A DNA stretch of 64,000 nucleotides, from assembly GCA_022790855.1 (NCBI GenBank), contig JAAVYA010000006.1:111510-175509 (forward strand), read 5' to 3'. A program made the translations under genes and the position numbers. The notes under the pieces were generated by a model, which did not search any database, had not been told where the DNA came from, and worked only from the letters and a program-made list of their open reading frames with translations. Shown here piece by piece: positions 1 to 9,084 of the stretch. Within the stretch, counting starts at the first letter, position 1. Each line of letters starts with the position of its first letter. The DNA is from Lachnospiraceae bacterium. GTDB lineage: Bacteria; Bacillota; Clostridia; Lachnospirales; Lachnospiraceae.

Positions 1-1312
1 CGGAAAGCAGGCCGCATTCCAGGCCGGCGTGGATGGCTTCCATCTTGGGTTCTTTTCCAAACAAGTCCCGGTAGCATTCCGCCATCAGCTCCCGCAAGGG
101 AGAGCTTTCTTGATACTCCCAGGCCGGATAATCCCCGGAACGAAGCGCAGTCCCGCCCAAAAACTCCGTCAAAAATTCCAGACGGTCAGCGGCTTCTATT
201 TTACGACTGGTCACGCTGCTTCGGATAGAAGTATGCACGTTTAAAGCTTCTTTTGTAAGGAGCAGAATCCCTGGGTTTAACGACGTCTCCACCAGGCCGG
301 GTACGTCCAGGCTCATATGCTGTACACCGTAAGGAATACTCCGCAAAAACAGCAGTGTTTTCACAAATGAGCCGGAATCCAAAACATCATATGTTCCATG
401 CTCTAAAGGAGAGACGGCCATGGACAATCCGGGGTCAGATATATGATACTCCTTCTGAAGCGTCTGTTCCCAGGACAACAATGCATTCTTTAGAGCTTCT
501 TCTTTTTCAGGCTCTATCACGACAGAAGCCTCCACTTCTCTTGGAATGGCGTTGTCCATAAGGCCGCCCCTGAGTTCTGCAAGGGAAATCCCCACCGTAT
601 CCTGAAGGGATTTTAAGATCCTTCCCGCCTCTACAATGGCGTTGGCTCGTTCCTTATGAATCTCAGCGCCGGAATGTCCTCCGGTAAGTCCGGTCAGCTT
701 CCAGGAAATGCAAATCCCCTCCGCCTTCGTATAGGTAACCGGAATCTCACAGTCCATCCGAAGCCCCCCGGCGCAGCCTGCCAAAAACACCCCTTCTTCA
801 TCGGAATCAATATTCAAAAGCTTCCGGCCTTTGAGCATGGACACGTCAATGGAATTGGCTCCCAGCATCCCGGTCTCTTCATCTACGGTAAACACCGCTT
901 CAATGGGAGGATGGGGAATATCGCTGCTGTTTAAGATGGCAAGGGCATAAGCAAGGGCAATGCCGTCGTCGCCCCCTAAGGTGGTTCCTTTTGCTTTCAG
1001 GAAATCCCCGTCCACGTAAAGCTCCAGGCCGTCTTTGGAAAAGTCTATGTCTGCGTCCGCCTCTTTTTCACAGACCATGTCCATATGTCCCTGGATGATC
1101 ACCGGATCTGACGTTTCATAACCTTTCGTCCCGTCTTTGAAAATAATCACATTATTGTGGTCGTCCTGACAATAGGAAAGGCCCCGCTCTTTGGCAAAGG
1201 AAACGCAATAGTCGCTGATTTCCTTTGTATTGCCGGAGCCGTGGGGGATCTTTGAGAGTTCCTCAAAATACTGAAATACTTGTTTTGGTTCCAAATTGTT
1301 ACAAATATCCAT
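1..1312 (-). CDS. pepD: Aminoacyl-histidine dipeptidase (PepD), 3' end off the window
   Basis: M20-family metallopeptidase that hydrolyses Xaa-His and other dipeptides in the cytoplasm. About 437 codons are visible, read leftward from an ATG preceded by an ideal AAGGAGG; family members are about 480 residues, so only the C-terminal end is missing. Visible zinc-site motifs are QGHMDMVCEK, GGDDGIALAY and DEETGMLGA, followed by the dimerisation-lid sequence TGGHSGAEIHKERANA. The visible 3' part reads GKEPKMEAIHAGLECGLLS, which is diagnostic of PepD. It is divergent from the YlbJ-like gene with only 47 bp between the two starts. Confidence 0.93.
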   Translation of the reverse strand, partial: MDICNNLEPKQVFQYFEELSKIPHGSGNTKEISDYCVSFAKERGLSYCQDDHNNVIIFKDGTKGYETSDPVIIQGHMDMVCEKEADADIDFSKDGLELYVDGDFLKAKGTTLGGDDGIALAYALAILNSSDIPHPPIEAVFTVDEETGMLGANSIDVSMLKGRKLLNIDSDEEGVFLAGCAGGLRMDCEIPVTYTKAEGICISWKLTGLTGGHSGAEIHKERANAIVEAGRILKSLQDTVGISLAELRGGLMDNAIPREVEASVVIEPEKEEALKNALLSWEQTLQKEYHISDPGLSMAVSPLEHGTYDVLDSGSFVKTLLFLRSIPYGVQHMSLDVPGLVETSLNPGILLLTKEALNVHTSIRSSVTSRKIEAADRLEFLTEFLGGTALRSGDYPAWEYQESSPLRELMAECYRDLFGKEPKMEAIHAGLECGLLS

Positions 1313-1348
1313 ATTCTACCTCCTTAGCATATTTATGGCTTTCGTCCA

Positions 1349-1354
1349 TATAAT
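1349..1354 (+). promoter_or_regulatory. Possible -10 box directly in front of the YlbJ-like gene
   Basis: TATAAT lies only 5 bp before the ATG at 1360 and no Shine-Dalgarno sequence precedes that ATG. If this box is used, transcription would begin at or near the start codon, giving a leaderless message. No good -35 box is visible 17 bp upstream, so the call is tentative. Confidence 0.3.
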
Positions 1355-1359
1355 ATACT

Positions 1360-2280
1360 ATGAAAAAAATTGTGTATAGTATTATCTTATCCACTCTTGT
1401 ATTTTACATACTGTGTTTCCCAAAAGACGCCATACAGGCGGCTTCCTTTGGGTTGGTGCTGTGGTATACAAAAATGCTGCCCACTCTGTTGCCTTTTGCC
1501 ATTCTTTCTTATATATTTGTGGCTTCCGGCCTTTTAGAGACTCCCTGCCGCCTGCTTCACCGATGCATCAAATGGCTGATTCCCGTAAGCCCGGAAGGGG
1601 TATATCCACTGTTTGCAGGATTTTTGTTTGGTTTCCCTTTGGGAAGCAAGATTACGGCCCAGCTTGTGGAGGAAGGCCGCATGAGTTATGGGGAAGGCAA
1701 TCGTCTGTTTGCCATATGCAACAACATAAGTCCTGTTTTTATCAGTGGTTTTATCCTCCAGACTTCCTTACAGCGCCCGGATTTAACTGCCAAAACATTG
1801 TTGATCCTCTATCTGCCGCCCTTGTTTTACTTTGTCATAACCGCACGGTTATTTCCCGGGAAAGAGGATGTTATGATACCGCAAAAAAAAGCGGCACCAA
1901 GATCTCAAATAAGCTTTAAAATCATCGATGCCGGCATTATGAGCGGTTTTGAAACTTTAACCAGGCTGGGAGGCTATATTATGCTGTTTGCCATCCTGTC
2001 CCAAATCGTCACAGTGCTCCCGTTTCAGAATCCTGCCCTCAGCAGCCTTCTTGTGGGTATCACGGAAATCACCAACGGAACCTCGCATCTTGCAAAAGCG
2101 CCTCTTCCCTTTCGGGAAATATACTTGCTGACGGTCTTTTGCACAGCATTGGGCGGGCTGTCCGGTTTTGCCCAAACGGCCTCCATGGTACGAAAAGCGG
2201 GGCTTTCTATGGGGTCCTATGTAAAAACAAAGGTGATCTGCAGCCTGATGTCCGCAGCCTTAGCCGTTCTTCTGCCGTAA
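1360..2280 (+). CDS. YlbJ-like nucleoside-recognition (GATE) domain membrane protein
   Basis: A 306-residue polytopic membrane protein resembling the sporulation integral membrane protein YlbJ. The signature region around residues 80-130 has PLFAGFLFGFPLGSKITAQL, then EGNRLFAICNNISPVFISGF, the small-residue and Asn pattern of the nucleoside-recognition/GATE domain. The N-terminus begins directly with a hydrophobic helix. YlbJ is needed for spore heat resistance, but the transported substrate of the family is unclear. It is shorter than typical YlbJ (about 400 residues), so it may be a paralogue rather than the orthologue. Its stop is 3 bp from the stop of the convergent coiled-coil gene. Confidence 0.75.
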   Translation: MKKIVYSIILSTLVFYILCFPKDAIQAASFGLVLWYTKMLPTLLPFAILSYIFVASGLLETPCRLLHRCIKWLIPVSPEGVYPLFAGFLFGFPLGSKITAQLVEEGRMSYGEGNRLFAICNNISPVFISGFILQTSLQRPDLTAKTLLILYLPPLFYFVITARLFPGKEDVMIPQKKAAPRSQISFKIIDAGIMSGFETLTRLGGYIMLFAILSQIVTVLPFQNPALSSLLVGITEITNGTSHLAKAPLPFREIYLLTVFCTALGGLSGFAQTASMVRKAGLSMGSYVKTKVICSLMSAALAVLLP

Positions 2281-2283
2281 GGG

Positions 2284-2865
2284 TTAGCCCTGGGGGTCTT
2301 CTTCTATGGGCTGGGGAGACGGCTCCTCCATGGGCATCAGTTCGCTTCGGTTGGAATTCACCATATCATAACAGTTCTGTAAGGAAGCTAACAAGCTTTC
2401 GCTCCTGGCCTTTGTGGAATCCATGGCATGTCCGATAATCGTTCCCAGGTTTTTCAAAATATCATCGGTATACTGAATGGCCGCCAGCCGGATACTGTTG
2501 GCGTCGTTGGTGGCATTGTCCAGGATTTCCTGGGCCTGGTTGGAGGCCGTCATCACAATCTCATTTGCCTGGGCGTATGCCTGCTGCATAATCTGATGTT
2601 CATTGATCAGCTCCGAGGTCTGTACCTGGGCCTGGGCGATAATGGTGTCTGCTTTTGACTGGGCGTCCGCCAAAATGGCCTCTTTATTACTGATGATCTT
2701 CTGATACCGCTTGATTTCGTCCGGCGTCTTCATGCGAAGCTCCGATAAAAGCTCTTCCAGTTCTTCTTTATTTACAATGATTTTCGTATTGGAAAAGGAC
2801 TGGTATTTGCATCCTTCGATATATTCTTCAATTTCATCAATCACCTGTTCAATTCTGCTGCTCAT
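2284..2865 (-). CDS. Coiled-coil protein encoded next to coaD (V-ATPase subunit H/DivIVA-like)
   Basis: A 193-residue soluble protein whose middle (about 45-165) is an uninterrupted Ala/Gln/Glu-rich helix with coiled-coil character ([20 protein letters not shown]) and a Pro/Glu-rich C-terminal tail. It starts inside the coaD stop codon (ATGA, 4-bp overlap), so it is translationally coupled as the last gene of the yicC-gmk-rpoZ-rimO-pgsA-cinA-rsmD-coaD operon. Similar proteins are often labelled ATPase or vacuolar H+-ATPase subunit H on weak coiled-coil similarity. A role in envelope or division scaffolding is inference only. Confidence 0.7.
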   Translation of the reverse strand: MSSRIEQVIDEIEEYIEGCKYQSFSNTKIIVNKEELEELLSELRMKTPDEIKRYQKIISNKEAILADAQSKADTIIAQAQVQTSELINEHQIMQQAYAQANEIVMTASNQAQEILDNATNDANSIRLAAIQYTDDILKNLGTIIGHAMDSTKARSESLLASLQNCYDMVNSNRSELMPMEEPSPQPIEEDPQG

Positions 2866-3353
2866 TGTTTGATTTCCTTTCTGTACTTATGATAAATGAG
2901 CTCGATTAACTGCTTCGGTACGAAATGGGAAATATCTCCGCCGTAAGAGGCGACTTCTTTTACGATCGTTGAGCTTAAATATGCATATTCCAGGCTGGTA
3001 GTCAGAAACAGAGTATCCACTCCCGGTTCTACAATACGGTTTGTCTGTGCCATCTGTAATTCATATTCGAAATCTGTTACTGCCCGCAGTCCCCGGATAA
3101 TGATCGTCGCTCCCACGCTTTTTGCATAGTCAATCAAGAGTCCGTCAAATGATTGTACCGCAACATTCGGGATATTTTTTGTCATTTCTTCTAACATACT
3201 AACACGTTCTTCCGTAGAAAACAACGGATTTTTTGCGTTGTTTCGCAAAACAGCCACGATCAGCTGATCTACTACTTTTGCGGAACGTTCGATCATATCC
3301 AGGTGTCCGAAGGTCACCGGGTCAAAACTGCCCGGGTATATTGCTTTTTTCAT
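2862..3353 (-). CDS. coaD: Phosphopantetheine adenylyltransferase
   Basis: Transfers AMP from ATP to 4'-phosphopantetheine, the penultimate step of coenzyme A synthesis. At 163 residues it has the normal length. The nucleotidyltransferase motif appears at the N-terminus as [14 protein letters not shown] (T/HxGH), with [14 protein letters not shown] in the middle and the ATP-loop motif [11 protein letters not shown] near the C-terminus. The start is preceded by AGGAGGC. It lies 15 bp after rsmD, a pairing conserved in many Firmicutes. Confidence 0.97.
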   Translation of the reverse strand: MKKAIYPGSFDPVTFGHLDMIERSAKVVDQLIVAVLRNNAKNPLFSTEERVSMLEEMTKNIPNVAVQSFDGLLIDYAKSVGATIIIRGLRAVTDFEYELQMAQTNRIVEPGVDTLFLTTSLEYAYLSSTIVKEVASYGGDISHFVPKQLIELIYHKYRKEIKQ

Positions 3354-3368
3354 AAAAGCCTCCTGCCT

Positions 3369-3929
3369 TTATGCCCTCTTTCGTATAAATGTGTGGACAT
3401 TTGTTTTATATAGTTTTATTTTTTCCAGTTCATACCCCAAATCTTCCAAATAGGAAAAATCTGTCTCTCTGGAAGCTTCTGCAATCAAAAGCGTATGTTC
3501 TGCAATCAAATGGGAAGTAAGAAGCGCCTCCATTACCTGCTTCTCCAAGAGCTGATGATAGGGCGGATCCATGAACACAATGTCGAAGGGCTCCTGCTCT
3601 TGATGTTCTAGTTCTCTAAGAGCCGCAAAAACATCCATGCAATAAAGCCTGCCGCCGGATGCAAGCTTTGTAAATTCCATATTTTCCCGGATCACGGCGG
3701 CCGCTTTTTTGTTTCGTTCCACAAATACCGCTTCTTTGGCGCCGCGGCTTAAGGCTTCCAAACCAATACTTCCGCTTCCGGCAAATAAATCCAGAAACCG
3801 GCACCCGGTAAGATATGGGTGAATCATATTAAATAAGGTTTCTTTGATGCGGTCTGTGGTCGGTCGGGTCTCTGAACCGGGAAGTGTTTTTAAAGGAAGG
3901 CTTTTGGCCTCTCCTGCGATAATCCTCAT
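3369..3929 (-). CDS. rsmD: 16S rRNA (guanine966-N2)-methyltransferase
   Basis: S-adenosylmethionine-dependent methylation of G966 in 16S rRNA during small-subunit assembly. The 186-residue protein has the N-terminal MRIIAGEAK, the SAM-binding motif DLFAGSGSIGLEALSRGA and the catalytic motif DIVFMDPPY. An upstream in-frame start would add 43 residues lying inside cinA. The start at 3929 is preferred because it forms an ATGA 4-bp overlap with the cinA stop and gives the family-standard N-terminus. Confidence 0.95.
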   Translation of the reverse strand: MRIIAGEAKSLPLKTLPGSETRPTTDRIKETLFNMIHPYLTGCRFLDLFAGSGSIGLEALSRGAKEAVFVERNKKAAAVIRENMEFTKLASGGRLYCMDVFAALRELEHQEQEPFDIVFMDPPYHQLLEKQVMEALLTSHLIAEHTLLIAEASRETDFSYLEDLGYELEKIKLYKTNVHTFIRKRA

Positions 3930-5173
3930 TTGCCTGTTTCCTCCAAAATGGCGGACCGAAGCAGATTCAGGGCCTGGGCTACAGAGCTTTCCCGTACACG
4001 GCTGCGGTTTCCACGAAACCGAAATTCTTTTACATACGTGTTTCCCATGCAGCAGCATCCAATGTAAACCAGCCCCACCGGCTTGTCTTTTGTTCCACCG
4101 TCCGGCCCAGCCACACCGGTAATACCGACGCCGATATCAGAACCAGCCGCCTTCCTGCAGCCTTCTGCCATCTCTTTTGCCGTCTCAGGACTTACGGCGC
4201 CGAAATTTTGAAGCGTCCTATGGGAAACATGAAGCAGCTTTTCCTTGGCCTCATTGGAATAAGTAATATATCCTTCTTTAAAATATTCCGAAATACCGGG
4301 AACGTTCACCAGCCGTCCGGACAGAAGTCCCCCGGTACAGGATTCTGCCGTGGAAATGGTAAGGGATCGTTCCTTCAAAAGCGCTGCGATGGCTTCTTCT
4401 AAAGTTACGGCCTCTTCGTCCGTATAGATATGGCTTCCAAAACGGCGGTACAGCTCCTCTTCCATAGGCCGTATCAAGTGCATGGCGGCTTCCTGGTTCT
4501 TCGCTTTTGCCGTAATCCGAAGATGTACCTCCGCAGTCTTGGCATAAGTGGCAATCGTAGGATTGTCCTGGCCTTCAATCAGATCCAGGATTTCTGTCTC
4601 CACACGGCTCTCTCCAATGCCGGAGAGCTTTACCATCTTAGAGCAGATAACCTCTGGCTGAAGTTTATGAAGGTAAGGATATACTTGTTGCTCAAACATA
4701 GGAATCAGCTCTCCCGGCGGTCCCGGAAGCAGAATCATAGTGCAGCCGTCCCCTTCCATAATAATGCCGGGAGCGGTCCCGTTCTTGTTATACAATACGA
4801 TAGCGTCCTGAGGAACCATGGCTTGTTTCCAGTTATTCTCGGTAATGGAATGGTGCATCTGATTTAAATACTTCTCAATCTCTTTCCTGGCTCTCTCATC
4901 CATCACCAGGGTTTTCCCCATCACCTGAGCAGCCGTCTCTTTGGTCAAGTCGTCCTGGGTAGGCCCAAGGCCGCCGCAGAGAATGATGATTTCGGACCGT
5001 TCTTTTGCTGTCTCAAGAAGTTTTTGCAGACGCCCCGGATTATCTCCCACCACACTTTGATAATACATAGAGAGTCCCAGTGCGGCGCATTTCTCTGATA
5101 AATACGCTGCGTTGGTGTTTACAATATTTCCAAGGAGCAGTTCTGTTCCCACACAGATCAATTCTACTGTCAT
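3926..5173 (-). CDS. cinA: CinA-family protein, nicotinamide-nucleotide amidase
   Basis: A 415-residue two-domain protein. An N-terminal MoCF/COG1058 domain (ELICVGTELLLGNIVNTNA, GGLGPTQDDLTKE, LLPGPPGEL) is followed by a C-terminal PncC amidase domain (STAESCTGGLLSGRL, GITGVAGPDGG). In the family the C-terminal domain deamidates NMN in pyridine nucleotide salvage and the N-terminal domain may hydrolyse ADP-ribose. A strong AAGAGGA precedes the ATG. It is coupled to rsmD by a 4-bp overlap and follows pgsA by 34 bp. Confidence 0.95.
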   Translation of the reverse strand: MTVELICVGTELLLGNIVNTNAAYLSEKCAALGLSMYYQSVVGDNPGRLQKLLETAKERSEIIILCGGLGPTQDDLTKETAAQVMGKTLVMDERARKEIEKYLNQMHHSITENNWKQAMVPQDAIVLYNKNGTAPGIIMEGDGCTMILLPGPPGELIPMFEQQVYPYLHKLQPEVICSKMVKLSGIGESRVETEILDLIEGQDNPTIATYAKTAEVHLRITAKAKNQEAAMHLIRPMEEELYRRFGSHIYTDEEAVTLEEAIAALLKERSLTISTAESCTGGLLSGRLVNVPGISEYFKEGYITYSNEAKEKLLHVSHRTLQNFGAVSPETAKEMAEGCRKAAGSDIGVGITGVAGPDGGTKDKPVGLVYIGCCCMGNTYVKEFRFRGNRSRVRESSVAQALNLLRSAILEETGK

Positions 5174-5207
5174 ATCATTCCTCTTTTCTTTTGGAATCTA
5201 TCATTCC

Positions 5208-5756
5208 TCAATGCTGTTCCTTTAATACTTCCCGGTTTTTCCAAATACAATCCGCCAAAGAAATCACCGTCAGGGCCAGAGCCAGATAGGAAACAATCTG
5301 ACAGGCCATCTTGTACGCCGGGTGGTCAAAGTTTAAAATCAGCATAATAATCATTACCATCTGAAAGGTGGTCTTAAATTTGCCCCAGTAATCGGCGGCA
5401 ATCACCACTCCGTTGTCGGAAGCCACCAAACGGAACCCGCTGATGATAAAATCACGGCTGATAATGATAATCACAAACCAAGGGGCAAGCTGTCCGGTGG
5501 CAATCAGACAGATCAGGGCCCCGTTTACCAGAAGTTTATCTGCCAGAGGATCCATAAATTTGCCGAAATTGGTAACTAGATTGTATTTTCTGGCAATCTT
5601 CCCATCCGCCAAATCGGTCAGGCTGGCTACAATAAAAATAGCCGCTGCAAGATATCTTCTTGTGGCGTCAAGCTCCGGCAACAGCAGGCAGACCACAAAG
5701 GGAACGATCAGAACTACCCGAAAAACCGTAAGCTTATTAGGTAAATTCATTTTCAT
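5208..5756 (-). CDS. pgsA: CDP-diacylglycerol-glycerol-3-phosphate 3-phosphatidyltransferase
   Basis: Committed step of phosphatidylglycerol synthesis at the cytoplasmic membrane. The 182-residue protein is mostly hydrophobic and carries the complete CDP-alcohol phosphotransferase motif (DLADGKIARKY, then GKFMDPLADK: DG-AR-G-D-D spacing). It starts within the rimO stop codon (ATGA). A second in-frame ATG two codons later is an equally possible start. Confidence 0.95.
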   Translation of the reverse strand: MKMNLPNKLTVFRVVLIVPFVVCLLLPELDATRRYLAAAIFIVASLTDLADGKIARKYNLVTNFGKFMDPLADKLLVNGALICLIATGQLAPWFVIIIISRDFIISGFRLVASDNGVVIAADYWGKFKTTFQMVMIIMLILNFDHPAYKMACQIVSYLALALTVISLADCIWKNREVLKEQH

Positions 5757-7081
5757 GGCGTAACAACCTCTCCTATCAAATCATATTCATATGCACCGGT
5801 AATGCGTACTTTCACAAAATCACCGCTCATCAACTCTTCCTCCGTATGAATAAACACATAGCCGTCAATATCCGGCGCATCCCGGTAAGTTCTGCCTACG
5901 TAAGCATGTTCCTGTTCTACCTTGCCTTCTACCATAACCCAAAGCTCGGCTCCAGCCATGGTTTCATTCTTGTCAAAAATAATCTCCTGCTGCAGCTCCA
6001 TGACTTCTTCCTGCCAGGTTTCCTTTTGTTCCTGAGAAATCTGATCCGAAAATCCTGCCGCCGGTGTATCTTCCTCTGGAGAATACGTAAAGGCTCCCAG
6101 ACGGTCAAATTCCATCTCATTGAGAAAATACATCAATGCTTCATGGTCTTCCTCGGTTTCACCGGGAAACCCGCAGATAACTGTGGTGCGCAGCGTGATA
6201 TCCGGTATTTCCTGGCGCAGGGAACAAATCCGGTCGGTAAGTTCTTCTTGGGTGGTCCGCCTCCCCATACGCTGTAAAATCCGGTTGCTCACATGCTGGA
6301 TGGGCATATCTAAATAGTGGCATATTTTTTTACTGTGCTTTATGGTTTGGATCAGTTCCTCGTAAATCTCTTCCGGATAACAATAAAGTATCCGAATCCA
6401 TCGAATCCCGGGAAGCTCCTCCAAGGCGTTCAAGAGGCGGTGAAGGGATTTTTCCCCGTAAAGGTCTACGCCGTAAAGGGTCGTCTCCTGAGCCACCAGA
6501 ATCAATTCCTTTACCCCGGCCTCCGCCAGTTCCCGGGCCTGGGCAAGCAACTCTTCCATGGGAACGCTCCGGTAATTTCCGCGGATTTTGGGGATAATAC
6601 AATAACTGCAGTGTTTGTCGCATCCCTCTGCGATTTTTAAATGGGCGTAATGTCCTCCGGTGGTCAGGGAACGCTTTGCCGATGGTTTCGGAAGACCCGA
6701 TAGGGGACGATACAATTCAAATGCATGGCCTTTTAACGCTTCCTGTACTGCCGCTGTAACCTCTTCATAAGAATTGGTTCCCAGCACGGCGTCCACTTGA
6801 GGGATTTCCTTTCGGATCTCCTGCTGATACCGCTGGGCCAAACATCCAGTTACCAGCAACGCACGGCATGTCCCGGCGTCTTTATATTCCGCCATCTCCA
6901 AAATCGTCTGAATGCTCTCTTCCTTGGCGTCATTGATAAAGCAGCAGGTATTGATCACAATGACATCCGCTTCTCTTTCATCATCGGTAAAAGAAAATCC
7001 TTCTTTCCCCAGAAGCCCCAGCATATACTCCGTATCCACCAGGTTCTTATCACAGCCAAGGGAAACAAAAAGCAGCTTCAT
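5753..7081 (-). CDS. rimO: Ribosomal protein S12 methylthiotransferase RimO
   Basis: Radical SAM methylthiotransferase that adds a methylthio group to the conserved Asp of ribosomal protein S12. The 442-residue protein has the N-terminal UPF0004 domain (VSLGCDKNLVDTEYMLG, VINTCCF, VTGCLAQRY), the radical SAM cluster EGCDKHCSYCIIPKIRG and a C-terminal TRAM domain. An upstream in-frame ATG at 7192 would add 37 residues encoded by the hairpin array; the start at 7081 gives the standard N-terminus. Its stop overlaps the pgsA start by 4 bp. Confidence 0.96.
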   Translation of the reverse strand: MKLLFVSLGCDKNLVDTEYMLGLLGKEGFSFTDDEREADVIVINTCCFINDAKEESIQTILEMAEYKDAGTCRALLVTGCLAQRYQQEIRKEIPQVDAVLGTNSYEEVTAAVQEALKGHAFELYRPLSGLPKPSAKRSLTTGGHYAHLKIAEGCDKHCSYCIIPKIRGNYRSVPMEELLAQARELAEAGVKELILVAQETTLYGVDLYGEKSLHRLLNALEELPGIRWIRILYCYPEEIYEELIQTIKHSKKICHYLDMPIQHVSNRILQRMGRRTTQEELTDRICSLRQEIPDITLRTTVICGFPGETEEDHEALMYFLNEMEFDRLGAFTYSPEEDTPAAGFSDQISQEQKETWQEEVMELQQEIIFDKNETMAGAELWVMVEGKVEQEHAYVGRTYRDAPDIDGYVFIHTEEELMSGDFVKVRITGAYEYDLIGEVVTP

Positions 7082-7084
7082 AAT

Positions 7085-7190
7085 CTGTTCCTTTCTATAC
7101 TTTAAGCGCCCACCCAATGGGCGTGGCATACGGTGTGCCCTTTGGGCATAAGTCAAATACCCCGCAGCCTGCTGCGGGGCATAAGTATAC
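7085..7190 (-). repeat. Cluster of three short hairpins between rpoZ and rimO
   Basis: About 105 bp hold three consecutive inverted repeats. On the minus strand they are CCCCGCAGCAGGCTGCGGGG, GCCCAAAGGGC and GCCCATTGGGTGGGC, each next to a short TATGCC/TTATGCC word. The array has no T-tract, so it is unlike an intrinsic terminator, and it sits inside an operon. It resembles the dispersed palindromic elements found between genes in many Lachnospiraceae genomes; copy number elsewhere cannot be judged from this window. Confidence 0.7.
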
Positions 7191-7192
7191 AT

Positions 7193-7510
7193 CTATTCTT
7201 CTGTTGCGTCGATCATCACAGATTCGGATGTCTGTTCCAACTCTTTGGCAGTCTTTTCCTCTGAGTCTTCCTCCGTATCTTCTTCTCCCAGAATCTTTAC
7301 CTTTCCTTTGTACAATTCATCTACCGCAATGGAAAAAGGCTTCTTACCTGCAGCCCCTTCCACCATCGGCTCATCTCCGGCAATGATCTGCCTTGCCCGT
7401 TTTGCGGTGGCGATCACAATGGAATAACGGCTGTTTACCACCGGCTCTTCCCCGATCTCCACATCGCTGTTTACTACTTTCATTAAATCCGTATAGGATG
7501 GATGCAACAT
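7193..7510 (-). CDS. rpoZ: DNA-directed RNA polymerase omega subunit
   Basis: Small subunit that helps assemble and stabilise the beta' subunit of RNA polymerase. The 105-residue protein has the omega core HPSYTDLMK and SRYSIVIATAKRARQII, then an acidic C-terminal tail rich in Glu and Asp that is longer than in E. coli omega. It follows gmk with a 3-bp gap, the standard Firmicutes gmk-rpoZ pairing. Confidence 0.95.
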   Translation of the reverse strand: MLHPSYTDLMKVVNSDVEIGEEPVVNSRYSIVIATAKRARQIIAGDEPMVEGAAGKKPFSIAVDELYKGKVKILGEEDTEEDSEEKTAKELEQTSESVMIDATEE

Positions 7511-7513
7511 AAT

Positions 7514-8155
7514 TTATTCTCCTTTCACAAACCCCGTAAGCTCCTGCCTCATGCTGTTGATCTTCTCTTGATTCCTTGCAATCCTGTCATGCTCGCATTC
7601 GATCATATCATGCACCTTTTTGGTGCACTGATTCAAATCATCGTTCACTACAAGATAATCGTAAGCTTCTATCCCCTGGGCTTCCTGCACGGCCCGGGAA
7701 AGCCTGCTGGCTATGGTAGCCTCATCTTCCGTCCCTCTGCCTTTTAAGCGGTTTTTCAATTCCTGGGCGGAAGGCGGCGTTACAAACAACAGCAAGGTAT
7801 CCGGGTTGTTTTTTTTGATCTGCAGTGCGCCTTGTATCTCAATCTCTAAAATGACGTCTTTCCCAAGAGCCAGCTTCTCTTCCACATATTTTCTTGGCGT
7901 CCCGTAATAGTGATTGACGTATTTTGCATATTCAATTAACTGTCCGTCCCGGATCATGGCCTGAAATTCTTCTTCCGATACGAAAAAATATTCCCTTCCG
8001 TGAACTTCTCCCGGCCTGGGGCTTCGTGTGGTAGCCGAAACAGACAATGCGTACTGTTCTTCATGCTCTAAAAGGAGCTGCTTCATAATGGTCCCTTTTC
8101 CTGCCCCGGAAAATCCGGATACAACGATTAATATACCTTTTCTTTCCGTATTCAT
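7514..8155 (-). CDS. gmk: Guanylate kinase
   Basis: Phosphorylates GMP/dGMP to GDP/dGDP. The 213-residue protein has the P-loop GFSGAGKGTIMK, the GMP-binding segment SVSATTRSPRPGEVHGREY and the lid/LID-like region RGTEDEATIASRLSRA. It is the second gene of the yicC operon, 8 bp after yicC. In many Clostridia a remA (DUF370) gene lies between yicC and gmk; it is absent here. Confidence 0.97.
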   Translation of the reverse strand: MNTERKGILIVVSGFSGAGKGTIMKQLLLEHEEQYALSVSATTRSPRPGEVHGREYFFVSEEEFQAMIRDGQLIEYAKYVNHYYGTPRKYVEEKLALGKDVILEIEIQGALQIKKNNPDTLLLFVTPPSAQELKNRLKGRGTEDEATIASRLSRAVQEAQGIEAYDYLVVNDDLNQCTKKVHDMIECEHDRIARNQEKINSMRQELTGFVKGE

Positions 8156-8163
8156 GTCTGCAC

Positions 8164-9045
8164 CTATTCTATATTTTGTATCTGTTCCCGTACCTTTTCA
8201 ATCTCCGTCTTCAAGTCGATGGCGATCTGGGAAACGGTAAGGTCGTTTGCTTTTGATAAAATGGTATTGGCTTCCCGGTTCATCTCCTGGGCAATAAAGT
8301 CTAGCTTGCGGCCAATGCCCTCTCCTTGTTCCAGAGCGGCCGCCATACTGTCCACATGGCTTTTCAGGCGGACGGCTTCTTCATCGGTACAAATCTTATC
8401 TGAAAAAAAAACGATCTCCGCCGCTAAGCGCCCTTCTTCTATCACCTGGGTATCTCCCAAAAGCTCCTGGGCCTTGGCAGTCAGCTTGGCACGGTATTCC
8501 TCCAAAATCTGGGGAGAACGTTCTTCCACCAGTTCCACCAGACGTTTGATGTTTGCAAGCTTTTTCATCAAGTCCTGATATAAGTTCTGGCCTTCCCTGC
8601 TTCTGGCTTCCACCAGGCTCTCGCAGGCTTCCTTCAGGGCTGTTTGCACATGTTCCCAAAGCTTCTGTTCATCTACTGGAGCCTCCTCCATGGTAAATAC
8701 ATCGGGAAATCTGGCAAGGCGGGCCGCCGTTAAATCGTCCTCCAGTCCAAACTCCTTCACCATCTGCCGGATATCCTCCACATACTCTGCGGCAACCTCT
8801 TTGTGGTAATGAAGATTTGCCGTGCGTTCCGTGTAATCTTCATAGGAGACAAACACATCGACTTTGCCGCGTTGTATGTATTGTTTCAGGAAACTGCGTA
8901 TGGCGCTGTCAAAAAAGTTTAATTTCTTCGGTATGCGGATGCCGGTTTCCAGATACCGATGGTTTACTGCCTTGATCTCTACCGTAATTCTGCGCTCTTC
9001 ACTGACAAGCTCACAGCGTCCAAAGCCAGTCATGCTTTTTATCAT
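8164..9045 (-). CDS. yicC: YicC/YloC family endoribonuclease
   Basis: A 293-residue protein with the family N-terminus MIKSMTGFGR, the conserved KAVNHRYLETGIRIP and the C-terminal DUF1732 part (GRKLDFIAQEMNREANTILSK). Family members are single-strand-specific endoribonucleases linked to small-RNA turnover in E. coli and B. subtilis. It is the first gene of a nine-gene operon, with a consensus-like promoter (TTGACT-17-TATAAT) about 40 bp upstream and SD AGGAGG. Confidence 0.93.
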   Translation of the reverse strand: MIKSMTGFGRCELVSEERRITVEIKAVNHRYLETGIRIPKKLNFFDSAIRSFLKQYIQRGKVDVFVSYEDYTERTANLHYHKEVAAEYVEDIRQMVKEFGLEDDLTAARLARFPDVFTMEEAPVDEQKLWEHVQTALKEACESLVEARSREGQNLYQDLMKKLANIKRLVELVEERSPQILEEYRAKLTAKAQELLGDTQVIEEGRLAAEIVFFSDKICTDEEAVRLKSHVDSMAAALEQGEGIGRKLDFIAQEMNREANTILSKANDLTVSQIAIDLKTEIEKVREQIQNIE

Positions 9046-9084
9046 AAGAACCTCCTGAATTGAGTTTCATGCATAAGTAAAAGT

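Noticed and set aside
4430..4867. Long plus-strand frame opposite cinA (145 codons)
   Set aside because: Antisense to a well-supported conserved gene, without motifs or SD; a codon-bias shadow. The same holds for the other long antisense frames, for example opposite rimO, fakA and the ene-reductase.
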